Below, in pieces: positions 6,797 through 15,622 of a stretch of 64,000 bases of DNA. Below the pieces are notes generated by a model that saw only the letters and a program-made list of their open reading frames with translations, did not search any database and was not told where the DNA came from. The position numbers and the translations under genes are program-made. Source of the DNA: Falsiroseomonas algicola (lineage in GTDB: Bacteria; Pseudomonadota; Alphaproteobacteria; Acetobacterales; Acetobacteraceae); NCBI RefSeq assembly GCF_011040385.1, contig NZ_JAAIKB010000001.1, positions 1 through 64,000 of the forward strand, written 5' to 3'. Positions within the stretch are counted from its first letter, which is position 1. Each line of letters opens with the position of its first letter.

Positions 6797-9324
6797 CACG
6801 CCACCCCCGCGCCGCGCGGGAAAAGGTGCGTCAGCGCCAGCCCCGCCAGCGCCTGTCCCACGACGTAGAACCAGAACAGCCGCACCACGTCGAAGCTCAC
6901 CCGCCGCACGGCACCCACCAGCCCCGCCGCGATGCGCGCCACCACATACATCGCCATGACGGCGATGATGCCGAGGTGCAGAAGCTGCCAGAACTGGTTG
7001 GCGTAGAGCGAGGCGCCGAAGGCATGCGCGGTCGGCCGCACGCCGGCCTCCCACAGCGCCTGCAGGTCGAGCCCCATGCCGGCGCCGAGCAGCGCCAGCG
7101 CCACCAGCAGCAGCGCCGCCACCGCCCATCGCCCGCCGCGCTTCAGCACGGCATCGGACAGCATCACCACCGCCGCGCTCGCCGCCACCAGCGCGGCGCT
7201 GATCGCGGGCGCCATCAGGCCGGGCAGGGTGGTGCCGGAGGGCGGCCAGGATTCCGGCCCGTTAGACAGCCAGAGGAAGATGTGGGTGAAGGCGACGCAG
7301 CCGAAGACCGTGCCATCCACCAGCATCAGCACCACCACGGCCCACCAGCCGAGGTTGTCGCGCCCCGTGACGTAGAGCGGCAGCGTGTAGCCGCCGCCGA
7401 TATCGGCCGGCCCGCGCACGGGTCCGAGATCCGTGCCGGTCCACAGCCAGTAGAGCACCGCCGCCAGCGCCACCGCGCCGAAGGCCGCGCTGATCATCAC
7501 CCATTGCACCGTCAGCGCCAGGAAGAAGCCCGCCGTGCCGACAGCGGCGATGACATGCGCCCAGCCAGGCCCGGGCACGATGGCGATGTATTGCGGTGCG
7601 GCATCGACCGCGCTGGTCACCAGCGTCTCCCGGCGCCCGCTCACGGTCCCCGGCAGGAAGTGCTGCCCGGCCTCCACCTGCGCCGCCAGCCCGGGCTGGT
7701 CCCAGAGCGGGTCGCGGGAGGTGATGAGGGGAATGCTCCGCGTGTTGTAGTTGCCCTGGGGCAGCCACTCCAGCGATCCCGCCTTGTGCGGATTGGAATC
7801 CGTCCCGCCCGAGGACATGCGGAAGTTCTTCGCGAGGTCCGCGATCAGCAGCACGATCCCCAGCGCGGAGACACCCGCGCCGATGGTGGAGAGGATGTTC
7901 CAGAGCTCCAGCCCCATCCCCTCGGGATAGGTCCAGACGCGCCGCGGCATGCCCATCAGCCCCGCGACATGCATCGGGAAGAAGGTCAGGTTGACGCCGC
8001 CGAAGAGCAGCCAGAACACCCAGCGCCCGTATCGCAACCCGCCGCCCGACGCCAGCGGTGCCCAGTAGTAGAGGCCGGCCAACAAAGGAAACACCATGCC
8101 GCCGATCAGCACGTAGTGCAGGTGGGCCACGATGAAGTAGGTGTCGTGCGCCTGCCAGTCGAAGGGCACGACGGCCACCATCACGCCGGTCAGCCCGCCG
8201 AGGACGAAGATGAAGAGGAAGCCGATGACGAAGAGCATCGGCACCTCCATCCGCGGGCGGCCCGACGCCAGCGTCGCGATCCAGGCGAAGACCTGCACGC
8301 CGGTCGGCACCGCGACGGCGAAGGACGCCGCGCTGAAGAAGGCGAGCGACAGGGAAGGGATCCCTGTGGCGTACATGTGGTGGACCCAGAGCCCGAAGCT
8401 CAGGAAGCCCGTCGCCACCAGCGCCGTCGCCACCAGCCCGTAGCCGACAAGCCGCGTGCCGGCCATGGCCGGCACGATCATGGAAACCGCGCCGGCGGCC
8501 GGCAGGAAGATGATGTAGACCTCCGGGTGGCCGAAGAACCAGAACAGATGCTGCCACAGCAGCGGATCGCCGCCGCGCGCCGACAGGAAGAAGGGCCAGT
8601 CGAAGGCGCGTTCCAGCTCCAGCAGGATGGTCGCCAGGATCACTGCCGGGAAGGCGAAGACGATCATCACCGCGAAGACCAGCATGGCCCAGGCGAAGAT
8701 CGGCATGCGGCCCAGCGTCATCCCCGGCGGGCGGTTGCGCAGCACGCCCACGATGATCTCGATGGCGCCGGCGATGGCGCTGATCTCGATGAAGCCGATG
8801 CCGAGCAGCCAGAAATCCGCGTTGATCCCGGGCGAGTATTCCTTGCCGGTCAGCGGCGGATACATGAACCACCCGCCATCGGGGGCGACACCCCAGAACA
8901 GCGAGAGGAAGAAGAAGAAGCCGCCGATGGCATAGGCCCAGAAGGCATAGGCCGAGAGCCTCGGGAAGGGCAGGTCCCTCGCCGCCAGCATGGCGGGCAG
9001 CAGGTAGACGCCCAGCGCCTCCACCGCCGGCACGGCGAAGAGGAACATCATCGCCGTGCCATGCACGGTGAAGACCTGGTTGTAGGTCCCGGCCTCCAGG
9101 ATGTCGTTACCGCCGACGGTCAGCTGCGCGCGCATCAGCAGCGAAAGGATGACGGCGAAGACGCAGAACAGACCGGCGGTGCCGAGGTAGAGCACCCCGA
9201 TCCAGTTGTTGTTGACGACAGTGACGAAGCGCCAGCCGCGCGGACGTTTCCAGACTTCCTCCAGCGCCTCCAGCTCCCCCTCCGGCCGGGGCAGGGGGTT
9301 CGGCAGCGCTTGGGTCGGGGTCAC
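6796..9324 (-). CDS. Cytochrome c oxidase, fused subunits I and III (CtaD-CtaE fusion)
   Basis: 842-residue heme-copper oxidase core. The subunit I part (residues 1 to about 560) has the low-spin heme histidine in VFTVHGTAMMF, the CuB/Tyr motif WFFGHPEVYI (an A-type oxidase with the cross-linked Tyr and the proton-channel Glu), the CuB histidine pair WVHHMYATG and the heme histidines in VAHLHYVL. After about residue 620, helices with DNLGWWAVVVLMLVDGT and a C-terminal FWYVVGQ-like region match subunit III. The GTG start at 9324 overlaps the subunit II stop. It reduces O2 to water at the inner membrane using electrons from the cytochromes encoded upstream. Confidence 0.93.
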   Translation of the reverse strand: MTPTQALPNPLPRPEGELEALEEVWKRPRGWRFVTVVNNNWIGVLYLGTAGLFCVFAVILSLLMRAQLTVGGNDILEAGTYNQVFTVHGTAMMFLFAVPAVEALGVYLLPAMLAARDLPFPRLSAYAFWAYAIGGFFFFLSLFWGVAPDGGWFMYPPLTGKEYSPGINADFWLLGIGFIEISAIAGAIEIIVGVLRNRPPGMTLGRMPIFAWAMLVFAVMIVFAFPAVILATILLELERAFDWPFFLSARGGDPLLWQHLFWFFGHPEVYIIFLPAAGAVSMIVPAMAGTRLVGYGLVATALVATGFLSFGLWVHHMYATGIPSLSLAFFSAASFAVAVPTGVQVFAWIATLASGRPRMEVPMLFVIGFLFIFVLGGLTGVMVAVVPFDWQAHDTYFIVAHLHYVLIGGMVFPLLAGLYYWAPLASGGGLRYGRWVFWLLFGGVNLTFFPMHVAGLMGMPRRVWTYPEGMGLELWNILSTIGAGVSALGIVLLIADLAKNFRMSSGGTDSNPHKAGSLEWLPQGNYNTRSIPLITSRDPLWDQPGLAAQVEAGQHFLPGTVSGRRETLVTSAVDAAPQYIAIVPGPGWAHVIAAVGTAGFFLALTVQWVMISAAFGAVALAAVLYWLWTGTDLGPVRGPADIGGGYTLPLYVTGRDNLGWWAVVVLMLVDGTVFGCVAFTHIFLWLSNGPESWPPSGTTLPGLMAPAISAALVAASAAVVMLSDAVLKRGGRWAVAALLLVALALLGAGMGLDLQALWEAGVRPTAHAFGASLYANQFWQLLHLGIIAVMAMYVVARIAAGLVGAVRRVSFDVVRLFWFYVVGQALAGLALTHLFPRGAGVA

Positions 9325-10256
9325 TTCAGGCTCTCCAGCCAGGCGGAGACGGCGCGGAGTTCCGGGCCATCCAGCGCATTCGCGAAGCTCGGCATGCGGT
9401 TGCCGGGCTTGAGGTCCTGCGCGCCGGCGATCCAGCCCGCGATCGTGCCCTCGTTCATCGGCAGGGTGCCCGCGCCGATGGTGAGCCGCCCGCCGAGTGC
9501 CGTCAGGTCCGGCCCGATCCGCGCATCCCATTCCGTGCCGCGCACGGCATGGCAGCCGCCGCAGCCGGCGGCGGCGAAGACGGCCCGCCCCATCTCATGC
9601 TGCGGCGGCGTGGCGGCGGGCAGGCGCTGGCGGTCCAGCCAGGCCTCGTAGGCCGGCGGCGTTTCCGCCACCACCATGAAGGCCATCAGCGCATGCTGCG
9701 TGCCGCAGAATTCCGTGCATTGCCCGCGCATCGCGCCGGGCCGGTCGGCGCGGATGGTGCGCCGGTTCACCAGGCCCGGGATCATGTCGATCTTGCCGTG
9801 CAGCGCGGGGATCCAGAGGCTGTGGATCACGTCGCTGGCCGTGACTTCCAGCACCACGTCGCGGCCGGTCGGGATGCGGATCTCGTTGGCGGTGACGATG
9901 CCGCCGCCGGGCAGCGTGCCGGGGTAGCGCACCTCCCACCAGAACTGGTGGCCGATCACCTCGATCCGCAGCGGCGGCTCCCCGCCGGGCATGGGCAGGC
10001 CGAGTGCGCGGGCGAGCCCCAGCGTGTGCAGCAGCAGCGCCGTCAGCACCACCACGGGCATGACGATGCCGCCCGCCACGATGAAGCGCGGATTGCCGAG
10101 CGTGCGCCGCACCCGCGCCGCGCCATAGAGCGCGACGAGCAGGAAGCCCAGCACCGCGACGAACAGGATCAGCCCGCCACCGAAGAGCAGCCAGGCCAGC
10201 GTCGCGAGCCTGTCGCCATCCGGCCCGGCGGTGTCGAAGACGTTCTGGCTGTTCAT
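9321..10256 (-). CDS. Cytochrome c oxidase subunit II with C-terminal cytochrome c domain (caa3 type)
   Basis: 311-residue membrane-anchored subunit. Two helices (about 20-45 and 58-80) precede the cupredoxin domain, whose CuA ligands are His145, Cys180, Glu182, Cys184, His188 and Met191. A fused cytochrome c domain follows with CGGCH (232-236) and a likely axial Met288 in RMPSF. The fused heme lets the oxidase take electrons from other cytochromes without a soluble carrier. The gene is coupled at both ends, by ATGA with the small cytochrome upstream and GTGA with the subunit I/III gene downstream. Confidence 0.93.
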   Translation of the reverse strand: MNSQNVFDTAGPDGDRLATLAWLLFGGGLILFVAVLGFLLVALYGAARVRRTLGNPRFIVAGGIVMPVVVLTALLLHTLGLARALGLPMPGGEPPLRIEVIGHQFWWEVRYPGTLPGGGIVTANEIRIPTGRDVVLEVTASDVIHSLWIPALHGKIDMIPGLVNRRTIRADRPGAMRGQCTEFCGTQHALMAFMVVAETPPAYEAWLDRQRLPAATPPQHEMGRAVFAAAGCGGCHAVRGTEWDARIGPDLTALGGRLTIGAGTLPMNEGTIAGWIAGAQDLKPGNRMPSFANALDGPELRAVSAWLESLK

Positions 10257-10606
10257 CGCAGCGTCACCAGGAAGGCCGCGACATGGCGGAGCTGCGCGTC
10301 ATCCAGCGCCGGCGCCGGCATGGCGGTGCGCGGCGCGATCGCCGCTGGGTCGCGCAGGAAGCGGATCAGGTTGTCCGGCGTGTTCGGCAGCACGCCGGCG
10401 ACGTAGCCGCGGCGCGCGAAGCCCTGCAGCGAGGGCCCCGCATGGCCCTGCGGCGCGCCGGAACCGGGCACCACATGGCAGGCCGTGCAGCCCTGCGCGG
10501 CGACGATCCTGCGCCCCTCCGCCGCATCGCCGCCGGCGATGGTCGGGACAGGATCCTCCCCGCAGCCCATCAGGAGCAGCGCCGCGATGATCGTGAAGCG
10601 CCTCAC
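10253..10606 (-). CDS. Monoheme c-type cytochrome lipoprotein
   Basis: 117 residues starting at GTG 10606, which overlaps the previous stop (GTGA). A short signal ends in the lipobox LLMGC (Cys15), predicting a lipid-anchored periplasmic protein. Heme attachment is CTACH (40-44), with a probable axial Met in TAMPAPAL. It lies between two diheme cytochromes and the oxidase subunit II gene and is a plausible electron relay between them. Confidence 0.88.
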   Translation of the reverse strand: MRRFTIIAALLLMGCGEDPVPTIAGGDAAEGRRIVAAQGCTACHVVPGSGAPQGHAGPSLQGFARRGYVAGVLPNTPDNLIRFLRDPAAIAPRTAMPAPALDDAQLRHVAAFLVTLR

Positions 10607-11301
10607 GGCGTGCGGAGGGAGGCGAACCAGAGCGCGACGGCGTCGATCTCCTCCTCGCTCATCCCCGCGGCGATGGCCGGCATCACCGCCAGCGCGCCGG
10701 GCCCCCGGGCGCCATGCTTCCACAGGCGCAGCTGCAACGCCGTGTAGCCGGCATACTGCCCCGCCAGCGCCGGCACGCCCGGCGGGCCGCCCTCGCCACG
10801 CTGGCCATGGCATTGCACGCAGGCGGTCACGCCGCGATCGGGCGCGCCCACGGCATGCAGGGATGCGCCCAGCTGCGTGACGCGCGCAGGCGCGGTGGGT
10901 GCCGCCGGGATCGGCGCCGTCTGCGCCGCATACCAGGCGGCGACATCCTGCATCTGCCGGTCGGTCAGCCCGCGCGCGATGGGCGTCATCGCCGCATTCG
11001 GCCGTTGCCCCTGCGCGTAATCCTGCAGCGCGCGATAGAGGTACCAGGCCGGCTGGCCGCCGAGCCGCGGAAAGGCGCCGCTGCCATCCCCCGCGCCGTC
11101 GATGCCGTGGCAGGACACGCAGGACCACCCGGCCTCACGCTCCCCGCCCACGGCCACGGCGCGACCGGCACGGGGGTCGCCCGCCTGGGGCTGCGCCTGT
11201 TGCGGCGCGGGCCAGAGCGGGGCCATGCCGAAGCGCGGCGCCTGCTGCGCCGCCGCGGTGCCGGCCAGCAGCAGCGCGCAAGCGATCAGCGCGCGCCTCA
11301 T
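10603..11301 (-). CDS. Diheme cytochrome c, c4-like (second of two)
   Basis: 232-residue periplasmic cytochrome with a cleavable signal (about residues 1-19) and two heme-binding sites, CVSCH (61-65) and CVQCH (161-165), each with a downstream Met (AAMTPIA and AVMPAIA). The two halves are homologous, as in cytochrome c4. Its ATG overlaps the stop of the neighbouring diheme cytochrome (ATGA). It likely shuttles electrons from the GMC dehydrogenase toward the oxidase. Confidence 0.88.
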   Translation of the reverse strand: MRRALIACALLLAGTAAAQQAPRFGMAPLWPAPQQAQPQAGDPRAGRAVAVGGEREAGWSCVSCHGIDGAGDGSGAFPRLGGQPAWYLYRALQDYAQGQRPNAAMTPIARGLTDRQMQDVAAWYAAQTAPIPAAPTAPARVTQLGASLHAVGAPDRGVTACVQCHGQRGEGGPPGVPALAGQYAGYTALQLRLWKHGARGPGALAVMPAIAAGMSEEEIDAVALWFASLRTP

Positions 11302-12005
11302 CGCAGCACCCCGGTGCCGGTGCTGGCGGCCGCCTGGCGGACGCTGGCGAAGTAGAGCGAGACGGCCTTGATGTCGTCATCCGACAATCGCTTCGCGATC
11401 TGCGCCATCGCCTGGTGGGACGCGCCCTCGGCCGGCGCTTCGCCATCGCGCCATGCGGTCAGCCTGGCGGCCAGGTAGCCCGCGGGCTGGCCGGCCAGGC
11501 GCGGATAGATCGGCGCGATGCCGATGCCGGCCGGGCCGTGGCAGTTCTGGCAGGCCTGCACGCCGATATCGGCGCCGCCGGAGGCCGAGAGCATGCCGCC
11601 GCGCTGCAACAGCATGACGTCGCCGAGCGGCTGCGGCTCCGGCACCCGCACGGGCTGCGTGGCGTAGTAGATCGAGACATCGCGCCGCTGCTCCGGCGTC
11701 ATCGCCGCGGCGATGGGGGACATCACCTCGTTCCGCCGCGCGCCGCTGGCATAGCGGTCGAGCTGCAGCAGCAGGTATTCCGCGCTCTGCCCCGCCAGCG
11801 CGGGGAACAGCGCCGCCTGCTGCCCCGCGCCATCGAAGCCGTGGCAGGAGAAGCAGGCCCCCTGCTGCCCCTGGCCGCCGCTGCCAGCGGCCACCGCGCG
11901 GCCGCTGGCGATGCGCTGCGGATCGGGGCGCGCGCCCAGCAATTCCTCCGCCGCCACGCCGCCCACCACCGCGATCGCCACGGCGATGCCGAACGCGGCC
12001 CTCAT
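11298..12005 (-). CDS. Diheme cytochrome c, c4-like (first of two)
   Basis: 235-residue cytochrome with an N-terminal signal or anchor helix (residues 4-19), CFSCH (51-55) and CQNCH (152-156), with Met ligands in EVMSPIA and QAMAQIA. The start at 12005 overlaps the stop of the GMC flavoprotein (ATGA). It directly follows the dehydrogenase, as in other membrane-bound three-subunit sugar dehydrogenases where a multiheme cytochrome is the electron acceptor. Confidence 0.88.
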   Translation of the reverse strand: MRAAFGIAVAIAVVGGVAAEELLGARPDPQRIASGRAVAAGSGGQGQQGACFSCHGFDGAGQQAALFPALAGQSAEYLLLQLDRYASGARRNEVMSPIAAAMTPEQRRDVSIYYATQPVRVPEPQPLGDVMLLQRGGMLSASGGADIGVQACQNCHGPAGIGIAPIYPRLAGQPAGYLAARLTAWRDGEAPAEGASHQAMAQIAKRLSDDDIKAVSLYFASVRQAAASTGTGVLR

Positions 12006-13780
12006 GCCTGCACCAGCGGGCGCGGGTCGCGCATGTAGTCGTCCCGGATCGCCCGCGCGGCCCAGAGCGCCAGCGCCCCCACCGTGCCGGTCGGGTTGTA
12101 GCCTGGATTGTGTGCGAAGGTGCTTGCGCCCATGACGAAGACGTTGTGCGCGTCCCAGCACTGCAGGTAGCGGTTCAGCACGCTGTCGCGCGGGTTCGTG
12201 CCCATGATGGTGCCGCCCGTGTTGTGCGTGGTCTGGTAGGGCACGACGCTGTAGCGCCCGCGCCGCCGGCTCGCCTCCACGCGCCCGTTGCGGGGGGCGG
12301 CGATGACGCGGCCGATCTCCTCCGCCTTGTCCGTCACGAAATCCGCCATCAGCCGGTCATTGGCCGGGAAGTCGAAGGTCATGCGCAGCAGCGGATTGCC
12401 GAGGCTGTCCCTGTAGGTGGGGTCCAGGTCCAGGTAGTTGCCGCGATGCGGCATGGACGATCCGTGCACGGACAGGGAGAGCGTGGAGTTGTAGTGCCGC
12501 TTCACCGCCTGCTTCCACGCGCTGCCCCAGCGCGGCGTATCGCCCGGCACCGGGTGATGCTCGATCGGTCGCCCGCCGGTCGTATAGGCCGCGATGTAGC
12601 CACCGCCGACGAAGCCAAGGCCGCCGTGGTCGAATGCCTCCCCGTTCCAGTCGTTGATCGCGGCCCCCAGCGCGCCCGCGCCCATATAGGGGTTGATGCG
12701 CGTGCCCTCATCCATGAAGACGGAGACACCGGCCATGGTCTGGTAGGTGTAGTTCTTGCCGACGCTGCCTTCGCCCGTCGCGGGATCGTAGGGCTGGCCG
12801 ATGCCGGAGAGCAGCAGCAGCCGCGCATTGTGGTAGGCGAAGGCGCAGAGGATCACGAGGCCCGCGGGCTGGAACACCTCCCGCCCCATGCCGTCGATGT
12901 AGGTCACGCCCGTCGCCCGCTTTGCCGTGCGGTCGTATTCGACTCTCGTGACGGTGCAGAGCGTGCGCAGCTCGAATTCGGGCTTGCCCATCAGTGCCGG
13001 CAGCACGCAGACCTGCGGGCTGGCCTTGGCGAAATGCTCGCAGCCGAAGCGTTCGCAGAAGCCGCAGGCGTTGCAGGGCTGCATCTCGCAGCCATAGGGG
13101 TTGCGGTAGGGGCGGCTGAGATTAGCGGTCGGCACGGGGAAGGGATGCGCGCCCACCTCCGCCGCGGCGCGGGTGAACAGCGCCGCCGCGTTGGGCTGCG
13201 GCATGGGCGGGTTCGGGAATTCGTCGCTGCGCGGCGCCTCGAAGGGATCGCCGCCGGGCTGGATCTGGCCTCGCAGATTGCCGGCCTTGCCGCCGATGCC
13301 GCAGATCTTCTCGAAGCGGTCGTAATGCGGCTCCAGCTCCGCATAGGTGACGCCCCAATCCTGGATCGTCAGCCCCTCCTGGATGATGCCGCGGCCATAG
13401 CGCTGCTCCAGATGCGACTTCAGCACGAAGTCGCTTTCCTGGAAGCGCCAGGTCTGGCCGTTCCAATGCACGCCCGCGCCGCCCAGGTGATTGCCGGGCA
13501 GGAAGGAACCGAGCTGCCGCACCGGCAGCGCGACCTCCGCCTGGTAGTTGCGGAAGGTCACCGTCTCCGTCGCGGGATCGAGCATGAGGCCGTGGCGCAC
13601 GGCGTAGCGCAGCTCGTCATGCATGGTGGGGGACTGGAAATCCGGCACGGTCTGCCGCGGATGCCCGCGTTCCAGGCCGACGACGCGGTGCCCCGCATCC
13701 GTCAGCTCCTTCGCCAGCAGCGCGCCGGTCCAGCCCATGCCGACAAGGACGACATCAACCTCGGGAAGCCTGGTGGTCAT
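12002..13780 (-). CDS. GMC-family flavoprotein dehydrogenase (gluconate/glucose dehydrogenase-like large subunit)
   Basis: 592-residue flavoprotein. The FAD-binding Rossmann motif VGMGWTG is at residues 13-19, and a GMC C-terminal domain holds the catalytic-region histidine in YQTTHNTGG and NPTGTVGALALWA. A cysteine cluster at 231, 236, 239, 242 and 247 resembles the Fe-S site of bacterial FAD-dependent sugar dehydrogenases. There is no signal peptide; in this family the large subunit is exported bound to the Tat-signal small subunit, encoded just upstream. It oxidises a sugar, sugar acid or polyol in the periplasm; the substrate is unknown. Confidence 0.88.
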   Translation of the reverse strand: MTTRLPEVDVVLVGMGWTGALLAKELTDAGHRVVGLERGHPRQTVPDFQSPTMHDELRYAVRHGLMLDPATETVTFRNYQAEVALPVRQLGSFLPGNHLGGAGVHWNGQTWRFQESDFVLKSHLEQRYGRGIIQEGLTIQDWGVTYAELEPHYDRFEKICGIGGKAGNLRGQIQPGGDPFEAPRSDEFPNPPMPQPNAAALFTRAAAEVGAHPFPVPTANLSRPYRNPYGCEMQPCNACGFCERFGCEHFAKASPQVCVLPALMGKPEFELRTLCTVTRVEYDRTAKRATGVTYIDGMGREVFQPAGLVILCAFAYHNARLLLLSGIGQPYDPATGEGSVGKNYTYQTMAGVSVFMDEGTRINPYMGAGALGAAINDWNGEAFDHGGLGFVGGGYIAAYTTGGRPIEHHPVPGDTPRWGSAWKQAVKRHYNSTLSLSVHGSSMPHRGNYLDLDPTYRDSLGNPLLRMTFDFPANDRLMADFVTDKAEEIGRVIAAPRNGRVEASRRRGRYSVVPYQTTHNTGGTIMGTNPRDSVLNRYLQCWDAHNVFVMGASTFAHNPGYNPTGTVGALALWAARAIRDDYMRDPRPLVQA

Positions 13781-13790
13781 GGGGCGTCCC

Positions 13791-14531
13791 TCAGCGATGG
13801 TTCATGGGCGCGGCGTGGTGCGCATGCTCGGCCATCGCCTGCGCAATGCCGCGCGGCGTGCGGTCGAAGCGGAGGTTGTGGCGCCCGACCAGCTCCACAT
13901 AGCCGGCATAGGGACCGGGGAAGCCCACCAGCTTCCAGCCGATCATGTCGCGGTTGCCGCCATGGATCGGGTCGCTGAAGAAGCCCTCGATCGTGTTGGC
14001 CAGCAGCGTCTCGAAGAACAGGGATGACGGCGCGGCCTCGAACACCGCCTCGCCGGTCTCCAACTTGCGCAGCACCTCGTCCTGCAGCCGCTGGTCGAGG
14101 TCCTGGAAGGCGCGGCCGTAATTCTGGCGCGTCCAGCCGGCGAAGGCGGGCAGGGCGGCGCGGTAGAGCGTGGCGGGGGTGAAGGGCAGCTGGTAGCCCT
14201 GCTCCGCCGTGCCTTCCCGGAACGGCCCCTGGCGGTAGAGCCGGCTGCCCGTGCCGTAGCTGCCGGCCAGCTGCCGGTCGATGAATTCCGGCACCCCCGC
14301 GGCGATGGCGCCGGGGCTTTCGGGATCGGCGGGGATCAGCCGCTCCATCGCCGCGGAGACCATCGCGGCCTCGTCACCGGTGAAGAACTCCCAGACATGC
14401 GGGGCAGGGGGCGCCGCCGGCGCCTGGCCATGCGCATGGGGCTGCGCCTGTGCTGGCACGACGACCGGCGTCGCTGCCGCGGTGCCGCCGGCGATCAGCA
14501 GGCCGCGGCGGGAAAGGTCGGGCGTGCTCAT
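13791..14531 (-). CDS. Gluconate 2-dehydrogenase subunit 3 family protein, Tat signal
   Basis: 246-residue small subunit. The twin-arginine signal SRRGLLIAGG (Arg 7-8) with a cleavage region VVPAQAQ would co-export the large flavoprotein. The mature domain has the family pattern FFTGDEAAMVSAAMERLIP and ends with WKLVGFPGPYAGY. The start at 14531 has AAGGAA upstream; an earlier ATG at 14567 is less likely. It lies 10 bp before the GMC gene. Confidence 0.9.
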   Translation of the reverse strand: MSTPDLSRRGLLIAGGTAAATPVVVPAQAQPHAHGQAPAAPPAPHVWEFFTGDEAAMVSAAMERLIPADPESPGAIAAGVPEFIDRQLAGSYGTGSRLYRQGPFREGTAEQGYQLPFTPATLYRAALPAFAGWTRQNYGRAFQDLDQRLQDEVLRKLETGEAVFEAAPSSLFFETLLANTIEGFFSDPIHGGNRDMIGWKLVGFPGPYAGYVELVGRHNLRFDRTPRGIAQAMAEHAHHAAPMNHR

Positions 14532-14542
14532 CGGGTGTTCCT

Positions 14543-15517
14543 TCACAGGCCGCTCTTGGCACGGCATTGCTCGAGCACGGCATCGCGCAGTCCTTCGCAG
14601 ACGGCACCGAGGACGCGTTCGCGACGATCGGCGCCCTCGCGGACAGGGGCGGCTCCGGGCTGCGGCCCGCTGCTGCCCGTCGTCACCTCGCCGGTCGTCA
14701 GCACGCCGACGCTGACCGGCGCGCGGGAGGTGGCGCCCGGCGTCGTGGTGGTGGCGTCATTGCCCTGCGCGAAGGCGAGGCCCGGCGCCAGCAGCAGGAG
14801 CGCGAGCGCCACCGTCGCGGGCTTCAGCAGCCTCGCCATGCCGGCGGCCAGCACGGCGCCCAGCAGTAGCCCGCCCGGCACCCACATCAGCAGCCCGCCC
14901 AGCTGCTGGTCCTCCAGCACCGAAAGGCCCCAGGCGAGGGTCACGCCCTCGACGTGTTCCGCGTAGAGCGCCCGCGGCGCGAAGGTCAGCAGCGCGCCCA
15001 GCACGCCCATCTGGATGGCGGTGACCAGCCCGGCCAGCGCCGCCGCTTCCGGCCGCGGCGCCATGCCGCGCAGCAGCGCGACCCAGAGCCAGACGGCGCT
15101 GCCGAGCAGCGTGGCGTGCATGGCCCAATAGGCGTTGCCATCGGGCGCGAAGGTGGCGGCATAGGCCAGCGGCGCGTGCCAGAACCACAGCGCGGCGCCG
15201 AAGGCGAAGGCGGGCAGCGCCGTGCCGATCGGCCGGCCGCGCGCCAGGGCCGTGGCCAGCAGCGGCGCCGCCACGAGCGCCACCAGCAGGTGCTGGCCCG
15301 ACCGCGCGGCGAAGAGCGCGACGGAAAGGTTGCAGAGCGGCGACACCAGCGCCGCCGCCAGCACCGCCCAGCCCAGCAAGGGCAGCGTGGCCCTCCGCGC
15401 CGCCGCCGCCAGCGTGCCCAGCGCACCCGCGGCCAGCAGCGTGATCAGGACAGGGTCGAGGTTCCAGGCGGCGCCGCCGGGCAGGGGCGCCGCGCCGCAA
15501 TAGGGTATGCCTGACAT
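14543..15517 (-). CDS. caa3-type oxidase assembly protein CtaG family, with C-terminal secreted-like extension
   Basis: 324-residue protein, first gene of the respiratory run. Residues 1 to about 235 are polytopic (about seven helices) with the CtaG_caa3 pattern, including histidines in FWHAPLAYAA and the Leu-Glu-Asp-Gln-Gln segment of LSVLEDQQLGGLLMWVPGG; the family helps insert copper into the oxidase. From Met225 the reading frame continues as a perfect signal-peptide look-alike (basic MARLLK, hydrophobic core, AFA cleavage site), followed by a Thr/Pro-rich tail and two cysteines (VCEGLRDAVLEQC). This may be a fusion, or an internal start encoding a separate small periplasmic protein. Confidence 0.78.
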   Translation of the reverse strand: MSGIPYCGAAPLPGGAAWNLDPVLITLLAAGALGTLAAAARRATLPLLGWAVLAAALVSPLCNLSVALFAARSGQHLLVALVAAPLLATALARGRPIGTALPAFAFGAALWFWHAPLAYAATFAPDGNAYWAMHATLLGSAVWLWVALLRGMAPRPEAAALAGLVTAIQMGVLGALLTFAPRALYAEHVEGVTLAWGLSVLEDQQLGGLLMWVPGGLLLGAVLAAGMARLLKPATVALALLLLAPGLAFAQGNDATTTTPGATSRAPVSVGVLTTGEVTTGSSGPQPGAAPVREGADRRERVLGAVCEGLRDAVLEQCRAKSGL

Positions 15518-15622
15518 GCCGAGCCCCTCGTCGCCTCAACAGGCCAACGGAGCGAAGGCGGATAGGTTGCAATGACGGCGCGCGGCGCCGATCACGCCGC
15601 GTTCAGCGAGGAGGGAGCGTTC

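Noticed and set aside
6826-9651. Very long open frame on the plus strand opposite the oxidase genes
   Set aside because: It is antisense to the fused oxidase subunit I/III gene and subunit II; composition is His/Arg/Gly/Gln-rich without any domain, as expected from the complement of a GC-rich gene.
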